This document shows, piece after piece, positions 8,645 to 17,237 of a DNA stretch of 64,000 nucleotides. The notes under the pieces are model-generated. The model was not told where the DNA came from. It did no database searches and saw only the letters and a program-made list of their open reading frames with translations. Numbering within the stretch: position 1 is the stretch's first letter; the number at the start of each line of letters is the position of its first letter. The translations under genes and the position numbers were made by a program. This stretch comes from Coriobacteriia bacterium (GTDB lineage Bacteria; Actinomycetota; Coriobacteriia; Anaerosomatales; Anaerosomataceae), in assembly GCA_030655755.1 (NCBI GenBank), contig JAUSOQ010000028.1, positions 62,001 to 126,000 on the forward strand, given 5' to 3'.

Positions 8645-9409
8645 ATGATCCTCGCCGCCGACATAGGCAATACCCAGACCGTCCTCGGATCGTTCGAGAA
8701 CGGGACACTTGGGGGACACTGGCGTATCTCCACTGAGGCGACACTCACCGCTGACGAGCTGCGCCTGCGCATCGGCGGTCTTCTCGGACTCGACGGTATC
8801 GGCTGGGAGTCCATCGACCGCGTCGTCGTTTCCTCGGTGGTCCCGGCTCTTACCGTCGCCTATGAGGAGATGGCCGAGCGTGCCACGGGACGTGCGCCCA
8901 TGATCGTCGGGCCCGGCGTGAAGACCGGGATGCCCATCCACTACGACAATCCCCACGAGGTCGGCGCCGATCGGATCGTGAACGGCGTTGCGGCATATGC
9001 GGCGCTGGGCGGTCCGGTCATCATCGTCGACTTCGGTACAGCCACGACACTCGATGTCATCGACGCCGAAGGTGCGTACCTTGGCGGAGCGATCACGCCT
9101 GGCGTGGAGACAAGCGCCGAGGCGCTCTTCAGCCGCGCTGCGCGATTGGCGAAAGTCGATCTTGAACCGCCCGCCAAAGTCATCGGGACCAATACCCGCG
9201 CTTCGGTGCAGGCCGGCCTGCTGTTCGGTGAAGCTGCCAAGGTCGACGGTCTTGTGCGGCGTATCTGGGGCGAGCTCGGGGATGAATGCGCGGTCATTGC
9301 TACGGGTGGTCTTGCCGAGCGGATGACACCGCTGTGCGAGACGATCGGGCACGTCGATCCTGATCTGACGCTCAAGGGTCTCATGGCCATCTACGAGCGC
9401 AACGCCTGA
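8645..9409 (+). CDS. coaX: Type III pantothenate kinase
   Basis: A 254-residue ASKHA-fold kinase that phosphorylates pantothenate in the first step of coenzyme A synthesis. Family motifs are present: DIGNT at residues 6-10 for phosphate binding, GADRIVN, the catalytic-region strand VDFGTATTLD and a late TGGLAE. The length is typical and the ATG at 8645 follows GAGAGG at 8633-8638. The upstream region (8530-8644) separates it from the divergent response regulator gene and holds a 7-bp inverted repeat, CCGTGTT (8598-8604) and AACACGG (8615-8621), of unknown meaning. Confidence 0.95.
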   Translation: MILAADIGNTQTVLGSFENGTLGGHWRISTEATLTADELRLRIGGLLGLDGIGWESIDRVVVSSVVPALTVAYEEMAERATGRAPMIVGPGVKTGMPIHYDNPHEVGADRIVNGVAAYAALGGPVIIVDFGTATTLDVIDAEGAYLGGAITPGVETSAEALFSRAARLAKVDLEPPAKVIGTNTRASVQAGLLFGEAAKVDGLVRRIWGELGDECAVIATGGLAERMTPLCETIGHVDPDLTLKGLMAIYERNA

Positions 9410-9488
9410 CGCTGGCTTCTGGTACAGGGTTTGCTCATCGAGAACTGTTGAGTTGCCCGTTTCTCGCGCGCTCGGGAATCGGTTCACA

Positions 9489-9517
9489 TTGTCCGGGCGG
9501 GTCTCGGATGGTACTAT
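9489..9517 (+). promoter_or_regulatory. Probable promoter of the ccm operon
   Basis: TTGTCC (9489-9494) and TACTAT (9512-9517) are separated by 17 nt, a good sigma-70-type match in the 243-nt gap between coaX and ccmE. The predicted start is near 9524-9525, at the first base of a motif also found at the predicted start of the hemA transcript. The long heme supercluster that follows has few other candidate promoters. Confidence 0.55.
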
Positions 9518-9524
9518 CCACGAT

Positions 9525-9652
9525 GTTCAGGTAAGCAGGTGCACGAGCGGTGGCGGGTCTTTTTTAAAAAACCACCTTGCCCGATGTCGCCTTAGCCGTG
9601 ACCTTTTGGATTGCGAATAGGCAGACGCGCGTCTGTGGCAAGGAGTGGTCGA
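9525..9652 (+). promoter_or_regulatory. Structured 5' leader of the ccm operon
   Basis: The predicted untranslated leader starts with GTTCAGGTAAGCAGG (9525-9539), nearly identical to motifs in the hemA leader. It then has GGTGG (9549-9553) and CCACC (9572-9576) flanking a TTTTTTAAAAAA block (9560-9571), which can pair into a hairpin and is conspicuous in GC-rich DNA. It ends in the ccmE ribosome site AGGAG (9641-9645). I recognise no known riboswitch. The region could equally be a DNA-level operator. Confidence 0.4.
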
Positions 9653-10339
9653 GTGAACAAGAGGGCGAAGCAGCGTCTCATCGGCGTGACCGCACTCATC
9701 ATCATTGCCATCGCTGGGCTCATCTTCTACACGAGTCAGGGTTCCGGTGCGGGTGCATACAAGAAGACCGTGGCCGAGGTCGCCGCTGATGAGACTCTCA
9801 TCGGCCAGCAGGTCCAGGTGAGTGGTCCGGTCGTCGCCGGATCGTGGACTCCCGGAGCCAAGCCGCTCATCTTCGAGATCAAGGATCAGGATTCCGCCGA
9901 CGGCACGACTCTCCGCGTCATATGGGACGGCCCTGTGCCGAGCGCGTTCGGTGACGGTACCGTGGCCATCGTGAGCGGCATCATCGAAGATGACCAGTCG
10001 CTGAACGCGAAGTCGCTCATCACCCAATGTCCGTCGAAGTACGCCTCCGCGACGGGCGCCCTTTCCGTCTCTGAACTGACGGGCAAGTCCGCAGAGGTCA
10101 CTGACAAGTTCGTGAAGCTCACCGGCTATGTCGTTTCCGGCTCGATCGGGGGAGCGGGTAGTGCCGAGCGGTTCTCGATCTCGAACGATATCGGTTCCGG
10201 CGATGTCGTCGGTGTCTCGTTCAGCGGGGCGCTACCCTCGGGCATGGATGACGGTTCGAAGGTCGTCATCGGCGGTAAGCTAGGTGCGAACGGTGTGTTC
10301 GTGGCCGACGACGTATCGCTTGACGAAGCAGCTCAATGA
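9653..10339 (+). CDS. ccmE: Cytochrome c maturation heme chaperone CcmE, CxxxY variant
   Basis: This 228-residue protein has one N-terminal membrane anchor (about residues 9-26) and an exported beta-barrel OB domain. CcmE carries heme from CcmC to CcmF. Classical CcmE binds heme through a His; here the corresponding place has CPSKY, with C126 and Y130, the CxxxY form known from archaea and Desulfovibrio, where the system lacks CcmH. A second OB-like segment follows (about residues 145-225), which is longer than usual. The GTG at 9653 is chosen because AGGAG sits 7 nt upstream; an upstream in-frame extension to 9611 has no ribosome site. It begins the ccm operon. Confidence 0.85.
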   Translation: MNKRAKQRLIGVTALIIIAIAGLIFYTSQGSGAGAYKKTVAEVAADETLIGQQVQVSGPVVAGSWTPGAKPLIFEIKDQDSADGTTLRVIWDGPVPSAFGDGTVAIVSGIIEDDQSLNAKSLITQCPSKYASATGALSVSELTGKSAEVTDKFVKLTGYVVSGSIGGAGSAERFSISNDIGSGDVVGVSFSGALPSGMDDGSKVVIGGKLGANGVFVADDVSLDEAAQ

Positions 10340-10379
10340 TCCTGCGACTGACACTGCCTTTTTAGAAGTGGAGTGAGGA

Positions 10380-12470
10380 ATGGGTCTTTCGGATCTCGGC
10401 AACATCCTTCTGGCGCTGGCGAGTATCTGTGCGCTCGCCTCGATCGGGCTGATCGCGTTCGGCACATGGACCAAAGATGGAGAGGGCCTCATCAAGGCGG
10501 GTCACTACATGACTTATGGCGTGTTGGCCTTCACGTCGATGGCGATCGTTCTGCTGGCTGCGGCCTTCCTCGGCGAGAATTTCTCGCTGGAGTATGTGGC
10601 GTTCAACCATCCCACGATCGTCGGTCCCTGGGCCTGGCTGTACCGGCTGTCCGGCGTATGGGCAGGACGGGAGGGCTCGCTTCTGTTCTGGGAGTGGGTG
10701 CTCGCGATCTATGCGGCTTTCGTCGCGCGCAAGTTCATCGACAAGAACGACCGTTTGGGCAGCGTTGCTCTTGCGGTGATCAACTTCGTGCAACTCTTCT
10801 TCCTTGCAGCCCTGTTCATCAAGCTCAATAACCCGTTCCAAGCTCTTGATCCCTCATATCTGGATGCGTCAGGTAGGCTGCTCATCGACGCCGCGATGAA
10901 CGCGTTGCTGCAGAATCCATGGATGCTCACTCATCCGCCGGCGCTGTTCGTCGGCTACGCCGGACTCACGGTGCCGTTCGCGTTCGCACTGGCGGCACTC
11001 ATCACGGGCGACACCTCGAGCCATTGGGTCAAGATCTCGGATCGCATCACCGTGTTTTCGTGGTTGCTGCTCGGCATCGGCATCGGTCTGGGTTCGATAT
11101 GGGCGTATGTCGAGCTTGCGTTCGGCGGCTACTGGGCATGGGACCCGGTCGAGAACGCGTCGCTTCTTCCGTGGCTCACCGGTGTTGCGCTCATCCACTC
11201 GATGACGGTCTACCGCCGTCGCGAAGGCTTCCGTACGTGGACGATCTTCCTCGCCGGTCTGACGTTCGTGCTGGTCCTGCTTGGCACCTTCATCACGCGT
11301 TCCGGTGTCGTCGCCTCGGTGCATGCCTTCCAGGTGGACATGCGCTCGTTCTGGCTGTTCATCGTGATGATGGCGGGTTCGATGGCCGCTATCGCCGCCG
11401 GTATCGCCTATCGCCGCAAGGAGCTGGGCGGTAGCGAGACGTTCGATCGTTTGATATCCAAAGAGGGTTCTTACTACTTCAACAACCTGATCATGACCAT
11501 CGCCGCGTTGCTCGTGGCGTACCTCACCATAAGCTCCGCGTTCAAGGACTGGCCGCTTGCCTGGCTTACCTCGTGGTGGCCTGCTGCAGGCAAGAGCTTC
11601 GGTGCCGCTACCTATGACACACTGGCCCGTCCGATCGGTATCTTCTACATCTTCGTGATGTCGGTCTGCCCGATCCTGGCCTGGGGCGGTGGTGAGCCCG
11701 GTTCTTTCCTGAAGCGGGCCAAGTGGCCGCTTGCAGGCGCCGCTGTGCTCGGCGCCGGTCTGCTCGGCCTATGGTGGTTCGACATGGTCCCGTACTTCCA
11801 GCAGACGTCGGATCGGATGAGTGCGGGCGCCACGAACGTGATCGCCATTGTCGGCTTGTTGACCGCAGCGTTCGCCATCGCGCTTCCGCTCTATCTGTTC
11901 ATCGACGGCGCTCGCAAGCGTGCCGCAGCCAAGGGCGAGAGCTTCGGCAGCGCCCTGTGGTGGGTGCTGAGCAAGCCCCGCACGCAGTCGGGCGGCTATC
12001 TTACACACCTGGGATTAGGCGTGATCTTGGTCGGTCTGATCGGTTCGACGATGTATGTGCAGACATTCAACACGTCGCTCGCGCAGACTCCCGGCGCGCA
12101 ACTCCAGGCCGGCGGGTATGCCTTCGCATACCAGTCGCTGGAAGAGACGACCGAGGGCAATGGGGACGTGGTCTATACCGCCACACTCGATGTCCTGCGA
12201 GACGGTACGGTCATCGACAGTATCACGCCGCGGCTTGTATTCCCCGTGCAGTTGCAGAGCCAGAACCAGTCGACGCAGAAGGTCGACATCACGATGAGTC
12301 CGGTGAAAGACATCTTCGTTTCGTTCGCGGGCCTTGATCAGGCGGGCAACCTCGCTCTGACGGTCAAGTACTTCCCGATGCAGATATGGGTCTGGACCGG
12401 GTTCATGCTGACGATCATCGGTACCGCGCTGGCCTCATGGCCCAAGCGTCGTGCGCGAGCGGCGGCGTAG
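10380..12470 (+). CDS. ccmF: Cytochrome c heme lyase subunit CcmF
   Basis: A 696-residue protein with about 14 membrane helices. The heme-handling tryptophan-rich WWD signature WAYVELAFGGYWAWDPVENA lies near residues 240-260, and an earlier WAWLYRLSGVWAGREGSLLF near residue 83 is also typical. A periplasmic domain precedes the last helix. CcmF takes heme from CcmE and ligates it to apocytochrome CxxCH motifs. In systems with CxxxY CcmE there is usually no CcmH, and none is seen here. The ATG at 10380 follows GGAGTGAGGA. Confidence 0.94.
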   Translation: MGLSDLGNILLALASICALASIGLIAFGTWTKDGEGLIKAGHYMTYGVLAFTSMAIVLLAAAFLGENFSLEYVAFNHPTIVGPWAWLYRLSGVWAGREGSLLFWEWVLAIYAAFVARKFIDKNDRLGSVALAVINFVQLFFLAALFIKLNNPFQALDPSYLDASGRLLIDAAMNALLQNPWMLTHPPALFVGYAGLTVPFAFALAALITGDTSSHWVKISDRITVFSWLLLGIGIGLGSIWAYVELAFGGYWAWDPVENASLLPWLTGVALIHSMTVYRRREGFRTWTIFLAGLTFVLVLLGTFITRSGVVASVHAFQVDMRSFWLFIVMMAGSMAAIAAGIAYRRKELGGSETFDRLISKEGSYYFNNLIMTIAALLVAYLTISSAFKDWPLAWLTSWWPAAGKSFGAATYDTLARPIGIFYIFVMSVCPILAWGGGEPGSFLKRAKWPLAGAAVLGAGLLGLWWFDMVPYFQQTSDRMSAGATNVIAIVGLLTAAFAIALPLYLFIDGARKRAAAKGESFGSALWWVLSKPRTQSGGYLTHLGLGVILVGLIGSTMYVQTFNTSLAQTPGAQLQAGGYAFAYQSLEETTEGNGDVVYTATLDVLRDGTVIDSITPRLVFPVQLQSQNQSTQKVDITMSPVKDIFVSFAGLDQAGNLALTVKYFPMQIWVWTGFMLTIIGTALASWPKRRARAAA

Positions 12471-12478
12471 GGAGCATC

Positions 12479-13210
12479 ATGGGGGAGACGTCTTGCACAG
12501 GAAGAGCATTGGAGGTCCAGGGTCTCACCCGGGCCTTCGGTGTGCGCAAGGCCCTCGATGGCGTCGAGTTCGAACTCCCCGACGGGGCGTTCCTCTCGAT
12601 CTTCGGACCCAACGGCGCAGGCAAGACCACGCTGGTCAAGATCCTGACGACGCTGCTCAATCCCTCGGCAGGTACTGCGAAGGTCTGCGGTCTCGATGTC
12701 GTCACCGATGCGGTCGAGCTGCGGCATCGTATCGGTCTGATCAGTCACAACCCGCTGCTCTATCCTGATCTGACTGCCGAGGAGAATCTGCTGTTCTTCG
12801 CCGAGATGTACGGCATCCCGCAGGCGACGGAGCGGGTACGTGATCTGCTTGAGAGCGTCGAGCTCGACCATCGGCGTCTCGATATCACGCGTACGTTCTC
12901 GCGAGGCATGCTTCAGCGGTTGTCGATCGCGCGTGCGTTGCTGCATAAGCCGGACATCCTGTTCCTGGACGAGCCGTACTCCGGCCTCGACCCTCACGCG
13001 ATGGACATTTTAGACTCGCTCATCGCACAGATACGCGGTGACCACACGTTCGTCATGATCAGCCACGACCTGACCAAGGGTCTTGAGCTGTGCTCGCATG
13101 CGCTCATCCTCGCCAATGGCCGGGTCGTGCTCTTCGACGAGAAGGACGCTATCGACGAAGGTGCGTTCCGCGAGACGTATCGCTCCACTGTCGGGATGGG
13201 GGTGGCCTGA
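12479..13210 (+). CDS. ccmA: Heme exporter ATP-binding protein CcmA
   Basis: A 243-residue ABC ATPase. Walker A GPNGAGKTT, signature FSRGMLQRLSIARALL and Walker B ILFLDEPYSGLD are intact, as is the switch histidine in MISHDLTKG. CcmA with CcmB powers release of holo-CcmE from CcmC. The ATG at 12479 lies 8 nt after the ccmF stop with GGGAG upstream; an in-frame extension back to 12386 runs inside ccmF and is rejected. Its TGA shares one base with the ccmB ATG, so the pair is translationally coupled. Confidence 0.93.
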   Translation: MGETSCTGRALEVQGLTRAFGVRKALDGVEFELPDGAFLSIFGPNGAGKTTLVKILTTLLNPSAGTAKVCGLDVVTDAVELRHRIGLISHNPLLYPDLTAEENLLFFAEMYGIPQATERVRDLLESVELDHRRLDITRTFSRGMLQRLSIARALLHKPDILFLDEPYSGLDPHAMDILDSLIAQIRGDHTFVMISHDLTKGLELCSHALILANGRVVLFDEKDAIDEGAFRETYRSTVGMGVA

Positions 13211-13914
13211 TGGCTGGCTCGAGTTGGCGCCAGTTCAAGGCGATCCTGCGCAAGGATCTCGTCATGGAGCTCCGCACCCACGAGATGATCACCTCGATGG
13301 GTCTGTACGCCATCCTCACGATGGTCGTGTATCAGATCGCGCTGACAGAGGCGGGCGAGGCGCTCGATGTGCGGCTTGTGATGCCGGGACTCATCTGGGT
13401 GGCGTTCATCTTCATGTCGCTGCTCGGCCTGAACCGGTCCTTCGTGCACGAGAAGGACCAGGGATGCATCGACGCACTCCTGCTCTCCCCGGTCGATCGC
13501 CCGGTCATCTTCTTCGCGAAGTCCGCCGGAAACTTGTTGTTCCTGCTCGTGGTGGAGCTGCTCTCGCTTCCCGTGTTCGCGTTCCTGTTCCTGCAGGGCC
13601 GCGAGGGCATAACCAATCCGATATGGCTGCTCGGCGTGGTGATGTTCGCGGCGTCTGTGGGCATCTCCGGCGTCGGCACGCTGCTCGCCACGATGACGGT
13701 CAACACCACAGGCAAGGACATCTTGCTGGCGGTCGTGTTCGTGCCTCTGATGTATCCGCTACTCAGAGCCGCTGTGGGTGCGACGTTCGCCGCTATCATC
13801 GGTGGACCCGGATCGGTGGAGACCTTCTGGGCATGGATGACCTGGATAGCGGGCTTCGATGTCATAATGCTGCTTATAGCCTTCGGACTCTACGAGTTCG
13901 TGATAGGCGCGTAG
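13210..13914 (+). CDS. ccmB: Heme exporter membrane protein CcmB
   Basis: This 234-residue protein has six predicted membrane helices and the CcmB pattern: an amphipathic start with RKDLVMELRT, then HEKDQGCIDALLLSPV in the first cytoplasmic loop. It is the membrane partner of CcmA in the ABC complex that acts on the CcmC-heme-CcmE complex. The ATG at 13210 overlaps the ccmA stop (TGATG). The length fits the family at about 220-230 residues. Confidence 0.92.
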   Translation: MAGSSWRQFKAILRKDLVMELRTHEMITSMGLYAILTMVVYQIALTEAGEALDVRLVMPGLIWVAFIFMSLLGLNRSFVHEKDQGCIDALLLSPVDRPVIFFAKSAGNLLFLLVVELLSLPVFAFLFLQGREGITNPIWLLGVVMFAASVGISGVGTLLATMTVNTTGKDILLAVVFVPLMYPLLRAAVGATFAAIIGGPGSVETFWAWMTWIAGFDVIMLLIAFGLYEFVIGA

Positions 13915-13938
13915 GCGTCGCGCAGGAAAGGAGAGTCC

Positions 13939-14631
13939 TTGAATCGCACGAAGATAGCGAGACTGGTGTTGGTTCTCGGTGGCATGCTCACCACAGCCGC
14001 GTTCTTGATGACGTTTTTCTGGGCGAACCCGAGCCTGCTCCCTGACGGCCGCGTCGATTTCTCCCAGAAGATCTTCTACTTCCATGTGCCGGTCGCCGAG
14101 GCGTCGTTTCTGGTGTTCTTCTTCACTGCGCTTTATGGCGTCAAGTTCCTTCTGACCAAGGATCGGCGCTACGACATGCGTGCGAAGATCGCTACCGAGG
14201 TGACGCTGTTCTTCGTCTTGCTCACCATGGCCACCGGCATCCTGTGGACGAAGGTCGCCTGGGGTGTGTGGTGGCAGTGGGAGCCGCGACTCACCACGTA
14301 CTTCATCATGACGTTGCTGGTCATCGCGTACTTCGTGCTCCGCAATTCGGTTGAAGACGAAGAGAAGCGAGCGGTGTATGCGGCGGCATTCGGCATACTC
14401 GCATTCATCGATGCGCCCATCTCGTTCTTCATCACCCGGTGGGCCGAGTCGATCCACCCCGTTGTCCTGGCCGGGGGGAAGAGCTCGGGCCTTGAGGCGC
14501 CGATGCTGATCACATTCATCATCGCCCAGATCGGGATGCTGATGCTCGGCTATGCGTTCTATGAGATGCGTCTGCACGAAGAAGAACTCAAAGAGCGCCT
14601 TGAGGCGCTCAAAGTGAAGGTTGGAGGCTAG
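13939..14631 (+). CDS. ccmC: Heme handling protein CcmC
   Basis: A 230-residue protein with six membrane helices. It carries the tryptophan-rich motif WGVWWQWEPRLTT (around residue 110), where most CcmC proteins have WxWDxRLT, so the Asp is replaced by Glu-Pro, and the periplasmic histidines in FYFHVPVA and ESIHPVV. CcmC loads heme onto CcmE. The start is a TTG at 13939 with a strong AGGAAAGGAG just upstream; no ATG lies near. A cytoplasmic tail of about 25 charged residues (EEELKERLEALK) is longer than in many homologues. Confidence 0.9.
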   Translation: MNRTKIARLVLVLGGMLTTAAFLMTFFWANPSLLPDGRVDFSQKIFYFHVPVAEASFLVFFFTALYGVKFLLTKDRRYDMRAKIATEVTLFFVLLTMATGILWTKVAWGVWWQWEPRLTTYFIMTLLVIAYFVLRNSVEDEEKRAVYAAAFGILAFIDAPISFFITRWAESIHPVVLAGGKSSGLEAPMLITFIIAQIGMLMLGYAFYEMRLHEEELKERLEALKVKVGG

Positions 14632-14635
14632 AGCA

Positions 14636-14815
14636 ATGCAGGACGTCTATTCCGCGGTTCTTCCTCAGGCTCCCTACGTCATCGGTGCGTACGGGCTTAT
14701 CTGGGTCGCTCTTCTCGGCTATGTCGGTCTTGTCTTCTCGCGTCTTAACAGGATCGAGAAGGAGATCTCCGTTGTTGAGGCCGCAGTGAAGCGTCGAGAG
14801 AAGTCCGAGTCCTAG
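14636..14815 (+). CDS. ccmD: CcmD-like small membrane protein
   Basis: A 59-residue protein has one membrane helix (about residues 15-40, PYVIGAYGLIWVALLGYVG) followed by a charged cytoplasmic tail, the architecture of CcmD, which stabilises the CcmABC/CcmE complex. CcmD sequences are too short and variable for certain assignment; position directly after ccmC is the main argument. The ATG at 14636 is preceded by GGAGG (14623-14627) inside the end of ccmC; an in-frame TTG at 14621 is a weaker start. Confidence 0.7.
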   Translation: MQDVYSAVLPQAPYVIGAYGLIWVALLGYVGLVFSRLNRIEKEISVVEAAVKRREKSES

Positions 14816-14843
14816 GAATCGTCCGATAAGGGAGGTCGAGAGC

Positions 14844-15677
14844 GTGGAGCAGTTCTCAGTCGTCGCGTTCTGGTTCGCGACCGTGCTCTATGCCGCCGCG
14901 ACCGTACTCTACGGGTACTGGTTCTTAAGCAAGCGGCGTACGTTCTCGTGGTACGCTACGTTCCTGACCGGCGCGGGATTCTTGTGCCACACGCTCTCTG
15001 TCTACTCGCGGTCGGTCGCCACCGAGGGTACGCTGCTCGACGGCTCCAACACACTCATCCTGCTTGCGTGGGCGCTCGTTCTCATCTACTTCGCGATGGA
15101 GCACCTTATCAAGATCAAGGTCTACGGCACAGTGCTCGTCCCCGTTTCGCTGGTTCTGATGACTATCTCGCAGCTACTCCAGGCCGCAGGCCAAGGGGGC
15201 GTGACGGCCTCACCGCTCGTCGAGAACTGGAAGGTCGGCATCCACGTCGCGCTGATCACGTTCGCGAATGCGGGCTATTTCATCGGCGCGGTCGCCTCGC
15301 TGGCGTACCTGCTACAGGAGCGGCAGCTCAAGGGGCACAAGACGAGCGTGCTGTTCCGTCGGCTTCCGCCGCTCGGAAGCATAGATGCACTCGCCCGGCG
15401 GGCCATCGCTTTCGCGTTCCCGGCCTACAGTGCCGGGCTGCTTCTCGGGGTCGTGCGCGCGGTGGAGACCGATCCACCCGGCTGGTGGGCCGATCCGAGA
15501 GTCGTGCTTGCGGGCCTCGTATGGCTTGTGTTCGGCGTGTACCTGTTCCTGCGCTACCGCGGTGGCGCAACCGCCAGGACCACGGCGCTGATCGCGCTCG
15601 GTGGTTCCGCTATCGTGCTTGTTCTCGCGGTGATCGCTCGTTCTGTGCCTGCCGGTTTCCATATCTTCGGTGTTTAG
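14844..15677 (+). CDS. CcsA/HemX-like heme transport protein
   Basis: The 277 residues form about eight membrane helices and match the cytochrome c assembly (CcsA/HemX) family, including PGWWADPRVVLAGLVW in place of the longer WWD region, and paired histidines in hydrophobic loops (about residues 48 and 91). HemX proteins accompany hemA in several Gram-positive operons and can affect glutamyl-tRNA reductase level; CcsA proteins transport heme for cytochrome c synthesis. Here it sits exactly at the junction between ccm and heme biosynthesis genes, so either role fits. GTG start at 14844 after GGGAGG. Confidence 0.8.
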   Translation: MEQFSVVAFWFATVLYAAATVLYGYWFLSKRRTFSWYATFLTGAGFLCHTLSVYSRSVATEGTLLDGSNTLILLAWALVLIYFAMEHLIKIKVYGTVLVPVSLVLMTISQLLQAAGQGGVTASPLVENWKVGIHVALITFANAGYFIGAVASLAYLLQERQLKGHKTSVLFRRLPPLGSIDALARRAIAFAFPAYSAGLLLGVVRAVETDPPGWWADPRVVLAGLVWLVFGVYLFLRYRGGATARTTALIALGGSAIVLVLAVIARSVPAGFHIFGV

Positions 15678-15692
15678 GACTGATGTACTGAG

Positions 15693-16352
15693 ATGAGTCG
15701 CGACTACACAACCCGTTACTATCCCGTCTACCTCGACCTCGGCGACAGGCTTGCCGTCGTCGTCGGTGGTGGGTCCGTGGCGGCTCGCAAGATCCGGACG
15801 CTCGTGGACTATGGCGCCCGGGTGCTTGTCGTTGCACCTGATCCCACCGCGGAGCTTGAGCGACTTGCGACCGACGGTGCGATCGCGCTCGAGCGGCGCG
15901 GCTATGTGAGAGGCGACCTTGACGGTGCGTTCCTCGTGGTGTGTGCGACCGATTCCGAAGAGGTCAACCGTGCCGTCTACGAGGAGGCCGACCAGCGAGG
16001 ATGCCTGGTCAACGTCGTCGACGTCCCCGAGCTCTGTAACTTCATCGTGCCGTCGATCGTCCGGCGTGGGCAACTGCAGCTCGCGATCTCGACCGGCGGA
16101 GCTGCGCCGGTCGTCGCTAAGCGCCTCCGCCGCCACATCGAGGAGTACGTCGGCGAAGAATGGGGTCCCTACATCGAGCTGCTCGGCGAGGTGCGTATGC
16201 TGGTCATGGAGCGCGTGCCGGGTGGCGAGGCGGAGCGCAAGCCCATCTTCGAGACCATCGGTGCATCGGACCTGCTCGACCGCATCGGCTCGGGCGAAAG
16301 GCCGAGCGCCGAAGACGTGTATGCCGAGTTCGTGGGCGGTGATCGCCCATGA
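15693..16352 (+). CDS. Precorrin-2 dehydrogenase / sirohydrochlorin ferrochelatase (Met8/CysG-N type)
   Basis: The 219 residues begin with YYPVYLDL and an NAD-binding glycine loop VVVGGGSVAARK, then LVNVVDVPELCNFIVPSIV and ISTGGAAPVVAKRLR, all diagnostic of the Met8/SirC/CysG N-terminal family. It oxidises precorrin-2 to sirohydrochlorin and may also insert iron to give siroheme, the branch substrate for the Ahb heme pathway encoded downstream. Whether it chelates iron itself is uncertain; no separate CbiK/SirB chelatase is in the window. It overlaps the next gene by 4 nt. Confidence 0.88.
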   Translation: MSRDYTTRYYPVYLDLGDRLAVVVGGGSVAARKIRTLVDYGARVLVVAPDPTAELERLATDGAIALERRGYVRGDLDGAFLVVCATDSEEVNRAVYEEADQRGCLVNVVDVPELCNFIVPSIVRRGQLQLAISTGGAAPVVAKRLRRHIEEYVGEEWGPYIELLGEVRMLVMERVPGGEAERKPIFETIGASDLLDRIGSGERPSAEDVYAEFVGGDRP

Positions 16353-17185
16353 GGACCGACGGCGCCATCGCTATCGTCACCGGAGGCTCGAGCGGCATCG
16401 GTCTGTCGACCGCCGAGCTGCTGGCGGCGCGAGGGGCGCACGTGGTCATCGTCGCTCGTGACGTCGAGCGTCTTGAGGCCGCGCGCGAGGCTGTCGCAGC
16501 CGCTCGCAGGGACGAGTCGCAGCGCGTCGTGGCGATCTCGTGCGACGTGGGTGATTGGGAGGAAGTGCGCACGATGGTGACGCGGGTGGAGGCGGAGGTC
16601 GGTCCCGTCGACCTGCTGATGGCGTGCGCCGGCTTCTGCACGCCGATGCGCTTCACCGAGTTGCCCATTGGCGAGTTCGAATCCCATCTGCACACGAACC
16701 TTCTCGGCGTGACATACCCCGCTCGCGCTGTGGCGCCCGGCATGATGAAACGCGGGCATGGCCATATCGCGATGGTCTCATCGATGGGTGGGTTCGTCGG
16801 CGTGTACGGCTACTCGGCATACAGCCCCGCCAAGTTCGGTGTGATGGGCCTGGCCGAGGTCCTGCGCTGCGAACTCAAGCCTCACGGCATCGGCGTGACG
16901 GTGCTTTGCCCGCCGAACGTGGACTCACCTGGGTACGCGCGTGAGATCGCGATGGAACCCGCCGAGACCGCGGCGATCAACGGCAGCGTGGCGGCTGTTT
17001 CGCCACGCTGCATAGCCGAGATACTCGTTTCGGCCGTCGAGAGAGGCAAGTACCTCGTCGTGCCCGGACTGGTGAACGGTCTGCTCTATCGACTCAAGGG
17101 ACTGTTCCCGGAGTTGTTCTTCATGATCTTCGACAGAGACGTGGCAAAGACACGCAAGGCTGCGCGGGACTCGGTACCGTCATGA
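16349..17185 (+). CDS. SDR oxidoreductase, 3-ketosphinganine-reductase-like
   Basis: A classical short-chain dehydrogenase of 278 residues: cofactor loop TGGSSGIG (about residues 11-18), catalytic-region VSSMGG and the YSPAK tetrad tyrosine/lysine. The sequence around the cofactor loop and the C-terminal basic, hydrophobic tail (LFPELFFMIFDRDVAKTRKA) recall 3-ketodihydrosphingosine reductases, which act at membranes. That assignment is tentative. No heme pathway step needs it, yet it overlaps the Met8-type gene by 4 nt and precedes hemA, so it is cotranscribed with tetrapyrrole genes. Confidence 0.7.
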   Translation: MRTDGAIAIVTGGSSGIGLSTAELLAARGAHVVIVARDVERLEAAREAVAAARRDESQRVVAISCDVGDWEEVRTMVTRVEAEVGPVDLLMACAGFCTPMRFTELPIGEFESHLHTNLLGVTYPARAVAPGMMKRGHGHIAMVSSMGGFVGVYGYSAYSPAKFGVMGLAEVLRCELKPHGIGVTVLCPPNVDSPGYAREIAMEPAETAAINGSVAAVSPRCIAEILVSAVERGKYLVVPGLVNGLLYRLKGLFPELFFMIFDRDVAKTRKAARDSVPS

Positions 17186-17201
17186 AGGAACACGCAGCGC
17201 G

Positions 17202-17231
17202 TTGTCCGTCGCTGGCGGCCAATGCTAGGAT
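17202..17231 (+). promoter_or_regulatory. Probable hemA promoter
   Basis: TTGTCC (17202-17207) and TAGGAT (17226-17231) are separated by 18 nt, with TGC directly before the -10 as an extended element. The -35 is the same hexamer as at the ccm promoter. The expected start is about 17238, which is the first base of the leader inverted repeat. The 199-nt gap here is the largest in the heme cluster apart from the tRNA region. Confidence 0.5.
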
Positions 17232-17237
17232 GTCTAC

